From Flavobacterium gelidicaeli (GTDB lineage: Bacteria > Bacteroidota > Bacteroidia > Flavobacteriales > Flavobacteriaceae), in the NCBI RefSeq assembly GCF_013294005.1, contig NZ_JABSNK010000006.1, positions 1-64,000 on the forward strand: 64,000 nt of DNA. Direction: 5' to 3'. The notes beneath the pieces are model-generated. The model was not told where the DNA came from. It saw only the letters and a program-made list of their open reading frames with translations, and searched no databases. The translations under genes and the position numbers were made by a program. Below are positions 34,738-42,798 of the stretch, piece by piece (the stretch's first letter is position 1; every line of letters starts with the position of its first letter).

Positions 34738-37188
34738 CTACAACTTCTTAGCATTTTTAACATCTTGATCTGTTAAGGCAAATTTTAAAACTTCACTCAT
34801 TTCTTTTACAAAATGAAAAGTTAATCCCTCAACATAGTCTGGTTTTATCTCATCAATATCACTTTTATTCTCGTGACATAATATGATTTCTTTAATATTT
34901 GCTCTTTTAGCAGCTAAGATTTTCTCTTTGATTCCACCTACTGGCAATACTTTTCCTCTAAGTGTAATTTCACCTGTCATAGCAATATTTTTCTTCACTC
35001 TCTTTTGTGTAAACAAAGAAACTAATGAAGTCAACATAGCGATACCAGCACTTGGGCCATCTTTAGGAGTAGCTCCTTCTGGAACGTGTAAATGAATGTT
35101 GTACTTAGAGATTATATCAGGATTAACACCTAAATGTGCCGCATTTGCTTTAATATATTCTAAAGCAATGGTAGCTGATTCTTTCATTACGGTACCTAAA
35201 TTTCCAGTGATAGTCATGGTTCCTTTTCCTGGTGAAATTAGCGATTCAATAAATAAAATATCACCTCCTACACTAGTCCAAGCAAGCCCCGTAACAACTC
35301 CCGCCACATCATTACTTTCGTACTTATCTCTAATTAATCTAGGAGTACCTAAAACTTTTATGATATCTTCGTCAGTAACTTTTTTATTGTACTCTTCCTC
35401 CATAGCTACAGATTTTGCTGCATTACGGATTACTTGAGCAATTTTAGCCTCTAGTCCACGTACCCCAGATTCACGCGTATAACCCTCAACAATTTTTTCT
35501 AATTGTTTTTTTCCAATGGTTAAGTCCTTGGTTGTTAATCCGTGTTCTTTTAATTGTCTTGGAAATAAATGTTGCTTGGCAATTTCTACTTTTTCTTCAA
35601 TAGTATAGCCAGTCATTTTTATAATCTCCATTCTGTCACGCAATGCGGGCTGTATTGTGCTCATATTGTTGGACGTAGCAATAAACATCACTTTTGATAA
35701 ATCATAACCCATTTCTAGGAAATTATCATAAAAAGAATTGTTCTGCTCTGGATCTAAAACTTCTAATAATGCCGATGATGGATCTCCTTGATTGCTGTTT
35801 GACAACTTATCAATTTCGTCTAAAACAAAGACTGGATTAGATGTTCCTGCTTTTTTCAAACTCTGAATAATCCTTCCTGGCATTGCTCCTATATAGGTCT
35901 TTCTATGTCCTCTAATTTCAGACTCATCACGTAATCCTCCTAAAGAAATACGTACATATTCTCTACCTAAAGCTTCTGCAACAGAGCGCCCAATTGATGT
36001 TTTACCAACTCCAGGAGGTCCTGTCAAGCATATTATAGGTGATTTCATATCATTACGCAGTTTTAAAACCGCCAGATGCTCAATCATTCTTTTCTTAACT
36101 TCTTCTAGACCAAAATGATCTCTATCAAGAATTTTCTGTGCTCTTTTTAAATCAAAATTATCTTTAGAATATTCACCCCAAGGCAAGTCTAGAAACAACT
36201 CTAAATAATTTCTTTGAATACCAAAGTCTGGTGCTTGCGGATTCATACGACGCATTTTTGACAATTCTTTATCAAAATGCTTTTGCGTTTTTTCATCCCA
36301 CTTCTTAGTTTTTGACTTTTGAAGCATCTCATCCATTTCTTCCTCTTGCGACACACCACCTAGTTCTTCCTGGATAGTTTTCATTTGCTGATGCAAAAAG
36401 TATTCGCGCTGTTGCTGGTCTAAGTCAAAACGAACCTTAGATTGAATATCATTTTTAAGCTCTAGTTTTTGCAATTCAATATTCATATATCGAAGCGTCT
36501 CTAGTGCTCTATCTTTCAAATTACTAATCGCTAATAAATCTTGTTTCTCTTTAACAGTTAAGTTCATGTTTGAGGTAACAAAATTGATCAAAAAAGACTG
36601 ACTCTCAATATTTTTTATAGCAAAAGTAGCTTCACTAGGAATGTTTGGACTTTCTTTAATGATCTGGATAGCCAACTCTTTAACTGATTCTAAAATCGCT
36701 AAAAATTCGGTATCAGTTTGATCTGGACGACTTTCTTCAAACTCTTTAATAGTCGCTGTTAGATAAGGATCTTCGGCTACAACTGTATCAATTTCAAAAC
36801 GTTTTTTTCCTTGTAGAATTACCGTAGTATTTCCGTCAGGCATTTTTAAAACACGTAAAATTCTAGCAACGGTTCCTATAGTATGAATATCGTCTTTAGT
36901 AGGATCTTCATCTTCTTCATTTTTTTGAGCTACGACTCCTATTATTTTTCCTGCAGCATTTGCATCGTCGATCAATTTTATTGATTTGTCACGACCCGCT
37001 GTAATGGGGATTACAACTCCTGGAAATAAAACCATGTTTCGCAACGGTAAAATTGGTAATGATTCCGGCAATTGCTCGTTAATCATTTCCTCTTCGTCTT
37101 CTGGTGTTAATAAAGGGATTAATTCGGCTTCAGAATCAAATTCTTGAAGTGACAAATTGTCAATAGTAAGTATTTTATGGTTTGACAT
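34738..37188 (-). CDS. lon: ATP-dependent protease La (Lon)
   Basis: The product is 816 residues from the ATG at 37188 (MSNHKILTIDNLSLQEFD). Upstream in-frame ATGs up to 37224 are disfavoured because a -7 promoter element (37233-37240) would leave almost no leader. The N-terminal LON substrate domain, AAA+ module (Walker A GPPGVGKTS, Walker B VFVLDEIDKL) and C-terminal Ser-Lys protease domain (catalytic Ser in PKDGPSAGIAML, Lys in GGIKEKILAAKRA) are complete. It degrades misfolded and regulatory proteins in the cytoplasm. Confidence 0.96.
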   Translation of the reverse strand: MSNHKILTIDNLSLQEFDSEAELIPLLTPEDEEEMINEQLPESLPILPLRNMVLFPGVVIPITAGRDKSIKLIDDANAAGKIIGVVAQKNEEDEDPTKDDIHTIGTVARILRVLKMPDGNTTVILQGKKRFEIDTVVAEDPYLTATIKEFEESRPDQTDTEFLAILESVKELAIQIIKESPNIPSEATFAIKNIESQSFLINFVTSNMNLTVKEKQDLLAISNLKDRALETLRYMNIELQKLELKNDIQSKVRFDLDQQQREYFLHQQMKTIQEELGGVSQEEEMDEMLQKSKTKKWDEKTQKHFDKELSKMRRMNPQAPDFGIQRNYLELFLDLPWGEYSKDNFDLKRAQKILDRDHFGLEEVKKRMIEHLAVLKLRNDMKSPIICLTGPPGVGKTSIGRSVAEALGREYVRISLGGLRDESEIRGHRKTYIGAMPGRIIQSLKKAGTSNPVFVLDEIDKLSNSNQGDPSSALLEVLDPEQNNSFYDNFLEMGYDLSKVMFIATSNNMSTIQPALRDRMEIIKMTGYTIEEKVEIAKQHLFPRQLKEHGLTTKDLTIGKKQLEKIVEGYTRESGVRGLEAKIAQVIRNAAKSVAMEEEYNKKVTDEDIIKVLGTPRLIRDKYESNDVAGVVTGLAWTSVGGDILFIESLISPGKGTMTITGNLGTVMKESATIALEYIKANAAHLGVNPDIISKYNIHLHVPEGATPKDGPSAGIAMLTSLVSLFTQKRVKKNIAMTGEITLRGKVLPVGGIKEKILAAKRANIKEIILCHENKSDIDEIKPDYVEGLTFHFVKEMSEVLKFALTDQDVKNAKKL

Positions 37189-37498
37189 AGTATATTTAAG
37201 TCTTTTTGTCATTAAAAATTTCATGGAATGAACAAATATAAGCTAAGCTTTATATAAATATAGCTATAAATCCATATTATTCATTAGATGTTATAAAAAG
37301 GCAATCACTATGCCATTTTAACAATTTCGCTTTACGCAAAAGGCAATTAGTATTAATAACGATCAATATCTAAACCTTTAATTCATTGGTTTAAACCAAA
37401 AAAAACAGACCATTTTGAAATATTAATTAAATTATTATTTACAAAAGTGTAACAGTTCTAAAAATAATCAGTCTCTTTATAAAACCTTAACTAACTAT
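37189..37498. other. Divergent intergenic region lon / sigma factor
   Basis: This gap holds the lon -7 element TATATTTG (minus strand, 37233-37240). The right half, before the sigma-factor gene, shows no clear TAnnTTTG motif, consistent with a non-housekeeping or autoregulated promoter, but this is weak evidence. Confidence 0.45.
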
Positions 37499-38053
37499 TT
37501 GAAATTAGCCAGCAAACATATTGACGAACTAATTGCGCTTTGTAAAAAAAACGATCAAAAAGCACAATTTGAAATTTATAATCGCTACAGCAAAGCGATG
37601 TATAATGTGGCTTTTCGTATTGTAAAAGACTACCATTTTGCCGAAGATATTATGCAAGAGGGTTTTTTAAAGGCTTTCATCAAAATTGATTCTTATAAAA
37701 ATGAAGTCGCTTTTGGTGCATGGCTAAAAAGAATTATTGTTAACTGCAGTATTGATTTCTACAAACAACAGAATAAATATTACAAAGAAGATTTTGATAA
37801 TCTTGCAGTAACACTAGTCGAAAACGATAATGACTTTATCGATAGCGCTAGTTTTAATGAGTTAAAAGTGCAACAAATCTTGGCAACATTACAAACCATG
37901 AAAGAGAGTTATAGTATGGTGCTTACTTTATTTTATATTGAAGGCTACGACCAAGAAGAAATTAGCGAAATACTGAATATTAGTTACGCTAATTGCCGAA
38001 CCACATTGTGTAGAGCAAAAGAGAATTTACGATCCAAATTGATGAAATTATGA
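37499..38053 (+). CDS. RNA polymerase sigma factor, sigma-70 (ECF-like)
   Basis: The product is 184 residues. The start is TTG at 37499, giving MKLASKHIDELIALCKKND, typical of the family; no in-frame ATG precedes the conserved region 2. Region 2 (YNRYSKAMYNVAFRIVKDYHFAEDIMQEGFLKAF) and region 4 helix-turn-helix (YDQEEISEILNISYANCRTTLCRAKENLR) are clear. It is followed by a 4 bp ATGA overlap with a membrane protein that is likely its anti-sigma factor. It probably controls the two downstream adhesin-like genes. Confidence 0.9.
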   Translation: MKLASKHIDELIALCKKNDQKAQFEIYNRYSKAMYNVAFRIVKDYHFAEDIMQEGFLKAFIKIDSYKNEVAFGAWLKRIIVNCSIDFYKQQNKYYKEDFDNLAVTLVENDNDFIDSASFNELKVQQILATLQTMKESYSMVLTLFYIEGYDQEEISEILNISYANCRTTLCRAKENLRSKLMKL

Positions 38054-38586
38054 GAAATGAAAATGAAAAATTAGATCAAATGTTTGATGAACACAGATAC
38101 CAGTGGGATACCGAACATTTAGAATTGAACCACGAACAGCGATTTTTAAAAAAATTAAAAAAGCAAAATCCTATACAGAAATACTTTTTCCAGATAACTG
38201 TTGCTGCTACAATTTTAATATTATTGGGAATTTGTACCTTTTATAAAGCAGAAGAAAAGTCAAACACCTTTGAATTTGCATCTAAAGAAACAAAGCAAAC
38301 CGATTCTATTTTTACTGTTTTAATAGCGAATCAGTTAAATAAAATTCAAGAAAAAAAATCACCTGAAAATGAAAAAATAATTTCGGATGCATTGAAACAA
38401 ATGAAGCAGCTAGACAATGATTACAATAAAATTATTATTGAATTGCAAAAAAACGGAGAGAATAAAGTGATCATAAATGCTTTGATTAGCAACTTACAAA
38501 TAAGAATTTCTTTTCTGCAAAATGTATTGCAACATATTGAAACTAATGAGAAATTAATTAGCTTAAAAGATGAAAAAACAACGTAA
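38050..38586 (+). CDS. Single-pass membrane protein, putative anti-sigma factor
   Basis: The product is 178 residues: an acidic cytoplasmic N-terminus (residues 1-50), one membrane helix (VAATILILLGICTFY, about 56-72) and a long helical periplasmic part. The start overlaps the sigma-factor stop by 4 bp, implying translational coupling. The topology and position fit an anti-sigma factor, though no zinc-binding HxxxCxxC motif is seen, so this is inference from context. Confidence 0.65.
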   Translation: MRNENEKLDQMFDEHRYQWDTEHLELNHEQRFLKKLKKQNPIQKYFFQITVAATILILLGICTFYKAEEKSNTFEFASKETKQTDSIFTVLIANQLNKIQEKKSPENEKIISDALKQMKQLDNDYNKIIIELQKNGENKVIINALISNLQIRISFLQNVLQHIETNEKLISLKDEKTT

Positions 38587-39637
38587 ATACCTTTTTATTT
38601 TATTTTTAATTCCTTTTTTGATGTTTTCGAATGGGGAGAAATTTACACATACCAAACAGAAAAACATAAAAAAAACCTATCTCGTTAATACTGATGCCAG
38701 TTTAGCCATTACTAACTCCTACGGAAGCATTACAGTGATACCTTGGGATGAAGACAAGATTGACCTAGATATTACTATCAAAGTGAGTAGTAACAACGAG
38801 AAATGGATCAACGAGCGCCTGAATGACATCACAGTTGATATTAGCGCATTAAAAGGACTGGTGAGTGCTAAGACGATAATTGGTAACTCAAGTTCAAGAA
38901 ACAATGGGTCTAACAATAATTTTGAAATAAACTACATTATAAAAATCCCAAGAAATAGCAATAATGTCAACCTCAACAATAAATATGGAAGTATTATTTG
39001 TACTGATTTGTTATCGAGTACTATGATTTATTGTAAATATGGAAAATTAACATTGGGCAAATTAAGTAGTAATAACAATGACATCCAAATAGAATATTGC
39101 GATAATTCAAGTATCAACTATTTGAATAATGGAACTATTATAGCAAAATATTCCGACTTAAATATCCAGCAAATAAACAAACTTGATTTAACCTCAGATT
39201 ATACTGATATCGATATTCAAGACGCAAACGAGGTAAAATATACCTGTAAATATGGGGATTTGAATTTTCAAAATATTAAAAACTTAGACGGATTAGGTAA
39301 TTATTTAAAAATAAAGGTGGGCAACCTCAACGGAAATTTAAAAATAAATACCAAGTACAGCGATATTTTAATTCATACCATCACTGCTAAAGCTTCGGCT
39401 GTAGCTATTGTTTCAAATTATAGCAACTCAACTATTGGATTTGATGAAAATTTTGATTTTAATTTTGATGTTATTCTGAGTTACGCTAATTTAAAATACT
39501 CAGGAGATTTGACATTTATAAATAAAGAAGAAACAAATAACACTAAAAAGTATAGTGGTTATTATAAGAAAAAAGGAAGTAATTTAATTAAGATTTCTTC
39601 TGATTATGGAAATGTATCATTAATCAAAAAACAATAA
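38570..39637 (+). CDS. DUF4097-type beta-helix adhesin-like protein
   Basis: This 355-residue protein has a signal peptide (residues 1-22) and many short parallel beta repeats (YGSIICTDLLS, CKYGKLTLGKLSS, CKYGDLNFQNIKN), as in DUF4097 putative adhesins. It overlaps the preceding gene by 17 bp. It is probably periplasmic or surface-exposed. Together with the sigma/anti-sigma pair and the next gene it forms one operon whose physiological role is not known. Confidence 0.8.
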   Translation: MKKQRKYLFILFLIPFLMFSNGEKFTHTKQKNIKKTYLVNTDASLAITNSYGSITVIPWDEDKIDLDITIKVSSNNEKWINERLNDITVDISALKGLVSAKTIIGNSSSRNNGSNNNFEINYIIKIPRNSNNVNLNNKYGSIICTDLLSSTMIYCKYGKLTLGKLSSNNNDIQIEYCDNSSINYLNNGTIIAKYSDLNIQQINKLDLTSDYTDIDIQDANEVKYTCKYGDLNFQNIKNLDGLGNYLKIKVGNLNGNLKINTKYSDILIHTITAKASAVAIVSNYSNSTIGFDENFDFNFDVILSYANLKYSGDLTFINKEETNNTKKYSGYYKKKGSNLIKISSDYGNVSLIKKQ

Positions 39638-39644
39638 AACAATC

Positions 39645-40373
39645 ATGAAAAATCTATTAAATTCAATGTTGTTAAGCGGATTGCTTTTTACAACTATGGC
39701 AAACGCTCAGTGGTTTTCTAAAAACACAATCAAAGGCAACGGTAAAATTATAACTGAAAAACGAAGTACAGCTAATTATGATCAAATAAGAGTTGGAGGC
39801 TTTTTTGATGTAGAATTAGTTTCAGGTAAAGAAGGTGCTATTACTATTGTAGGGGAAGAAAATATTCTTCCTTTAGTAAAAATAGAAGTCGAAAATGGAG
39901 TTCTACTTATCTATACTGAAAAGAATAAAAGCATAAAAACAAGTAAAAAATTACTCATTACGGTCCCTTTTGAAAGCATATCAGATGTTTCTCTCGGAGG
40001 ATCAGGAAGCATAACTACTAAAAGCACGATAAAAACAACTAAATTTTCAGTAAAATTATCAGGTTCAGGAGATATCAACCTTACTCTTGACGTAAACGAT
40101 GCAGAGGTTAATATTAGTGGCTCTGGTGATGTAAATCTAAAAGGCAAAGCAACAAACTATGACGGTAAACTATCTGGATCAGGAGATCTTAACACGTATG
40201 AGTTAAACGCTGAAAATGCAAATGCTGTTATTTCTGGTTCAGGAAACATACAACTATTCTGTTCTAATAATTTAATTGCAAGAATATCTGGTTCTGGTAG
40301 TATCAATTACAAAGGTAATCCTAAAACAAAAGATACTAAAGTTAGTGGATCAGGTAGCATTTCTGCAAAATAA
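39645..40373 (+). CDS. Head GIN domain (DUF2807) beta-helix protein
   Basis: The product is 242 residues with a signal peptide (MKNLLNSMLLSGLLFTTMANAQ). Repeated GSGDINLTL, GSGDVNLKG, GSGDLNTYE, GSGNIQLFC and GSGSINYKG turns define the putative auto-transporter adhesin head GIN domain. Each turn forms one rung of a beta-helix. The gene lies 7 bp after the DUF4097 gene and ends at a strong terminator, closing the sigma-factor operon. Confidence 0.88.
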   Translation: MKNLLNSMLLSGLLFTTMANAQWFSKNTIKGNGKIITEKRSTANYDQIRVGGFFDVELVSGKEGAITIVGEENILPLVKIEVENGVLLIYTEKNKSIKTSKKLLITVPFESISDVSLGGSGSITTKSTIKTTKFSVKLSGSGDINLTLDVNDAEVNISGSGDVNLKGKATNYDGKLSGSGDLNTYELNAENANAVISGSGNIQLFCSNNLIARISGSGSINYKGNPKTKDTKVSGSGSISAK

Positions 40374-40391
40374 ACGCATTGTTAAAGCATA

Positions 40392-40429
40392 AAAAAGCTG
40401 TTTTTAAGAATTCTTAAAAACAGCTTTTT
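40392..40429 (+). terminator. Bidirectional terminator
   Basis: A perfect palindrome AAAAAGCTGTTTTTAAGAA with its reverse complement lies between two convergent genes and serves both. Confidence 0.88.
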
Positions 40430-40445
40430 CAATTTAATTACATCA

Positions 40446-41747
40446 CTATTCTTTTTCTTCTTTCATAAAACTTAAAACGATAAAACCAAGCAGAAAGAAA
40501 ACAGCTAGAATGAAAAAAGAATTTCGCATCGAGTCGGTTATTGCTCCTACGAATCCAAAAATAAAGGTACCTACTACAATGGCAATTTTCTCAGTCACAT
40601 CAAAGAAACTAAAATAAGTAGCATGATCTTGAGTATGGGGTAAAATTTTAGAATATGTTGAACGTGATAAGGTTTGAATTGCTCCTAATACCAGCCCTAT
40701 AGTTCCTCCAAGCGCATAAAATTGTAAGTCAATAAATTCACTTTTAGCATCTAATAAATAAGCGGCTATACAAATTCCACCCCAAATAATAATAGTTATT
40801 TTTAAGGTTTTAATATTTCCAATTTTTTCTGATATTCTTGAAAATATATAGGCTCCTAAGATCGCAACTAGGTTAATCAATAAAATGATTATAATTAATT
40901 TACTGGTGTCTATACCTAATTCCTTTTTACCATAAAGGCCCGCTAACAAAATGACTGTTTGCACTCCAATACTATATAGAAAGAAAGCTGTTAAAAATTG
41001 TTTTAGCGCTTTTAACTCATTCAAACTCTTTAAAACTCCTTTAAGTTCTCTTAATCCTTTAAAAATATAATCTTTCTCCGGTTTTTTATGAAACACATTA
41101 TTAGGTAAATAATAGAATGTCACTTGTGCAAAACCAATCCACCAGATTCCTACCGCTAGAAAGGAAATACGAGCAGGTAGTGACCCATCTGTAATACCAA
41201 ACCATTCTGGTTTCATTACCATTGTTAAACTAAAAGTAAGTAATACTAGCGAACCTAAATAACCAAACATAAACCCTTTAGCACTAACTCTATCATGTTG
41301 TTCCGGATAAGCAATTTCAGGCAAATACGAATTGTAAAAAACGATACTTCCCCAGAAACCAATACTCGCCAAGATGGTTCCTAAAATCCCTATCCATAAA
41401 GTGTCTTGTCCTGTAAATAAAAACAAGCTCATCACTGATAGTGAACCTAAGTAGCAAAAGAATTTTAAAAACTTTTTCTTGTTACCCGTATAATCTGCTA
41501 TTCCAGATAATATAGGCGACATTAAGGCTACAATTAAAAACGATAACGATAATGAGTAAGACAGTAGAGATGAATTATTAAATTCGGTTCCTAGAAATTG
41601 CACCTTACCATTGTTATCACTTGTAACTGTCTCGTAGTAAATAGGAAAAACAGCCGTTGCAATAACCAAACTATAAACAGAATTTGCCCAATCGTAAAAA
41701 GCCCAAGCATTAATTAATTTCTTATCTCCTTTTTGTAATGATTTCAT
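40446..41747 (-). CDS. MFS transporter of the UMF1/Atg22-like type
   Basis: This 433-residue protein has 12 predicted membrane helices. The opening KKLINAWAFYDWANSVYSLV and the motif SGIADYTGNKKKFLKFF are typical of the vacuole-effluxer-like (UMF1) MFS family found in many bacteria. The substrate is unknown; yeast Atg22 exports amino acids, but that function cannot be carried over safely. It is a single gene between two terminators. Confidence 0.8.
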   Translation of the reverse strand: MKSLQKGDKKLINAWAFYDWANSVYSLVIATAVFPIYYETVTSDNNGKVQFLGTEFNNSSLLSYSLSLSFLIVALMSPILSGIADYTGNKKKFLKFFCYLGSLSVMSLFLFTGQDTLWIGILGTILASIGFWGSIVFYNSYLPEIAYPEQHDRVSAKGFMFGYLGSLVLLTFSLTMVMKPEWFGITDGSLPARISFLAVGIWWIGFAQVTFYYLPNNVFHKKPEKDYIFKGLRELKGVLKSLNELKALKQFLTAFFLYSIGVQTVILLAGLYGKKELGIDTSKLIIIILLINLVAILGAYIFSRISEKIGNIKTLKITIIIWGGICIAAYLLDAKSEFIDLQFYALGGTIGLVLGAIQTLSRSTYSKILPHTQDHATYFSFFDVTEKIAIVVGTFIFGFVGAITDSMRNSFFILAVFFLLGFIVLSFMKEEKE

Positions 41748-41834
41748 AGGAATCTTTTTTATACGAATTTATTTATTTTATGGAGTAAATATATAAAATC
41801 TACTTTAACATTAAGGATAAAAATTTTAACAAAA

Positions 41835-41860
41835 AAAGCCAACTCGTGAGAGTTGGCTTT
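41835..41860 (-). terminator. Terminator of the M48 peptidase gene
   Basis: AAAGCCAACTC and GAGTTGGCTTT arms flank a short loop, with T tract on the minus strand, 31 bp past the stop. Confidence 0.85.
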
Positions 41861-41890
41861 ACAGATTACAGATAATCTTAATTTATTTTA

Positions 41891-42709
41891 TTATTTGAAT
41901 TTTACTCCAAATTTTGCTGCTGTCGCTTTAGCTTCTGGAACCATTGCTTTTAAATTTGCAATTCTTGTAGCATCAGAAGGATGCGTACTCATAAATTCAG
42001 GTTGTGCAGCTCCACTAGAGTTAGCTGACATTCTTGTCCAGAAAGCAATTGCTTCCTCTGGGTTGTATCCTGCAATAGCCATTAATGTTAATCCTATTTT
42101 ATCAGCTTCACTCTCATTACTTCTACTAAAAGGTAACATTACACCGTACTGTGATCCTAAACCATAAGCAGTACCAAATGCCTGTTGTGTACTTTCACTT
42201 TTACCTGATGTAGCAACAGCAACTCCCATACCTATATATTCTTGTAGTTGAGCATAACCCATACGTTGAGCACCGTGATTAGCTAACGCATGTGAAACCT
42301 CATGTCCCATTACAGTTGCTAAACCAGCATCATCTTTAGTAATAGGTAAAATTCCAGAATAGACTACAATTTTCCCTCCTGGCATACACCAAGCATTTAC
42401 ATCAGGACTTTCAACTAATTTATATTCCCACTCATATCCTTTTAGATATTCTGTTTGACCTAGAGAAGCTAAATATTTTTCGGCCGCTGCTTTAATTTTT
42501 AACCCTACAGACTCTACTTTTTTAGCATCTGCTGTTCCTGTTATCACTTTATTTTCTTTTAAGAAAGTACCGTATTGTTGAAATGAACTTGGAAATAATT
42601 GATCGTTAGAAACAAGATTTAAAGTTTTTTTACCCGTTAATGGATTTGTACCACAAGAGATCAATAGCGCTAAAACACCTAATCCTACTAATATTGTATG
42701 CTTTTTCAT
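41891..42709 (-). CDS. M48-family metallopeptidase, lipoprotein
   Basis: The product is 272 residues from the ATG at 42709 (MKKHTILVGLGVLALLISCG). The lipobox LISC predicts lipidation at the Cys. The zinc motif HEVSH (in VMGHEVSHALANHG) and the downstream Glu in SRNESEADKIGL complete the M48 active site, as in periplasmic LoiP/BepA/YcaL-type proteases that maintain outer-membrane quality. A longer frame to 42733 would spoil the signal peptide. Confidence 0.92.
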   Translation of the reverse strand: MKKHTILVGLGVLALLISCGTNPLTGKKTLNLVSNDQLFPSSFQQYGTFLKENKVITGTADAKKVESVGLKIKAAAEKYLASLGQTEYLKGYEWEYKLVESPDVNAWCMPGGKIVVYSGILPITKDDAGLATVMGHEVSHALANHGAQRMGYAQLQEYIGMGVAVATSGKSESTQQAFGTAYGLGSQYGVMLPFSRSNESEADKIGLTLMAIAGYNPEEAIAFWTRMSANSSGAAQPEFMSTHPSDATRIANLKAMVPEAKATAAKFGVKFK

Positions 42710-42798
42710 AATAGTTTTTTTAATATTTAACAAAAATACAATTATAATTGAGTAATCATTTATAAAATCATCCTCAATTGTATCATTTTAAAACTATT

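Noticed and set aside
35096..35437. Plus-strand frame opposite lon
   Set aside because: It is a shadow frame within a conserved protease gene.
41853..42167. Plus-strand frame opposite the M48 peptidase
   Set aside because: It begins in a terminator and is antisense to a gene with an intact HExxH motif.
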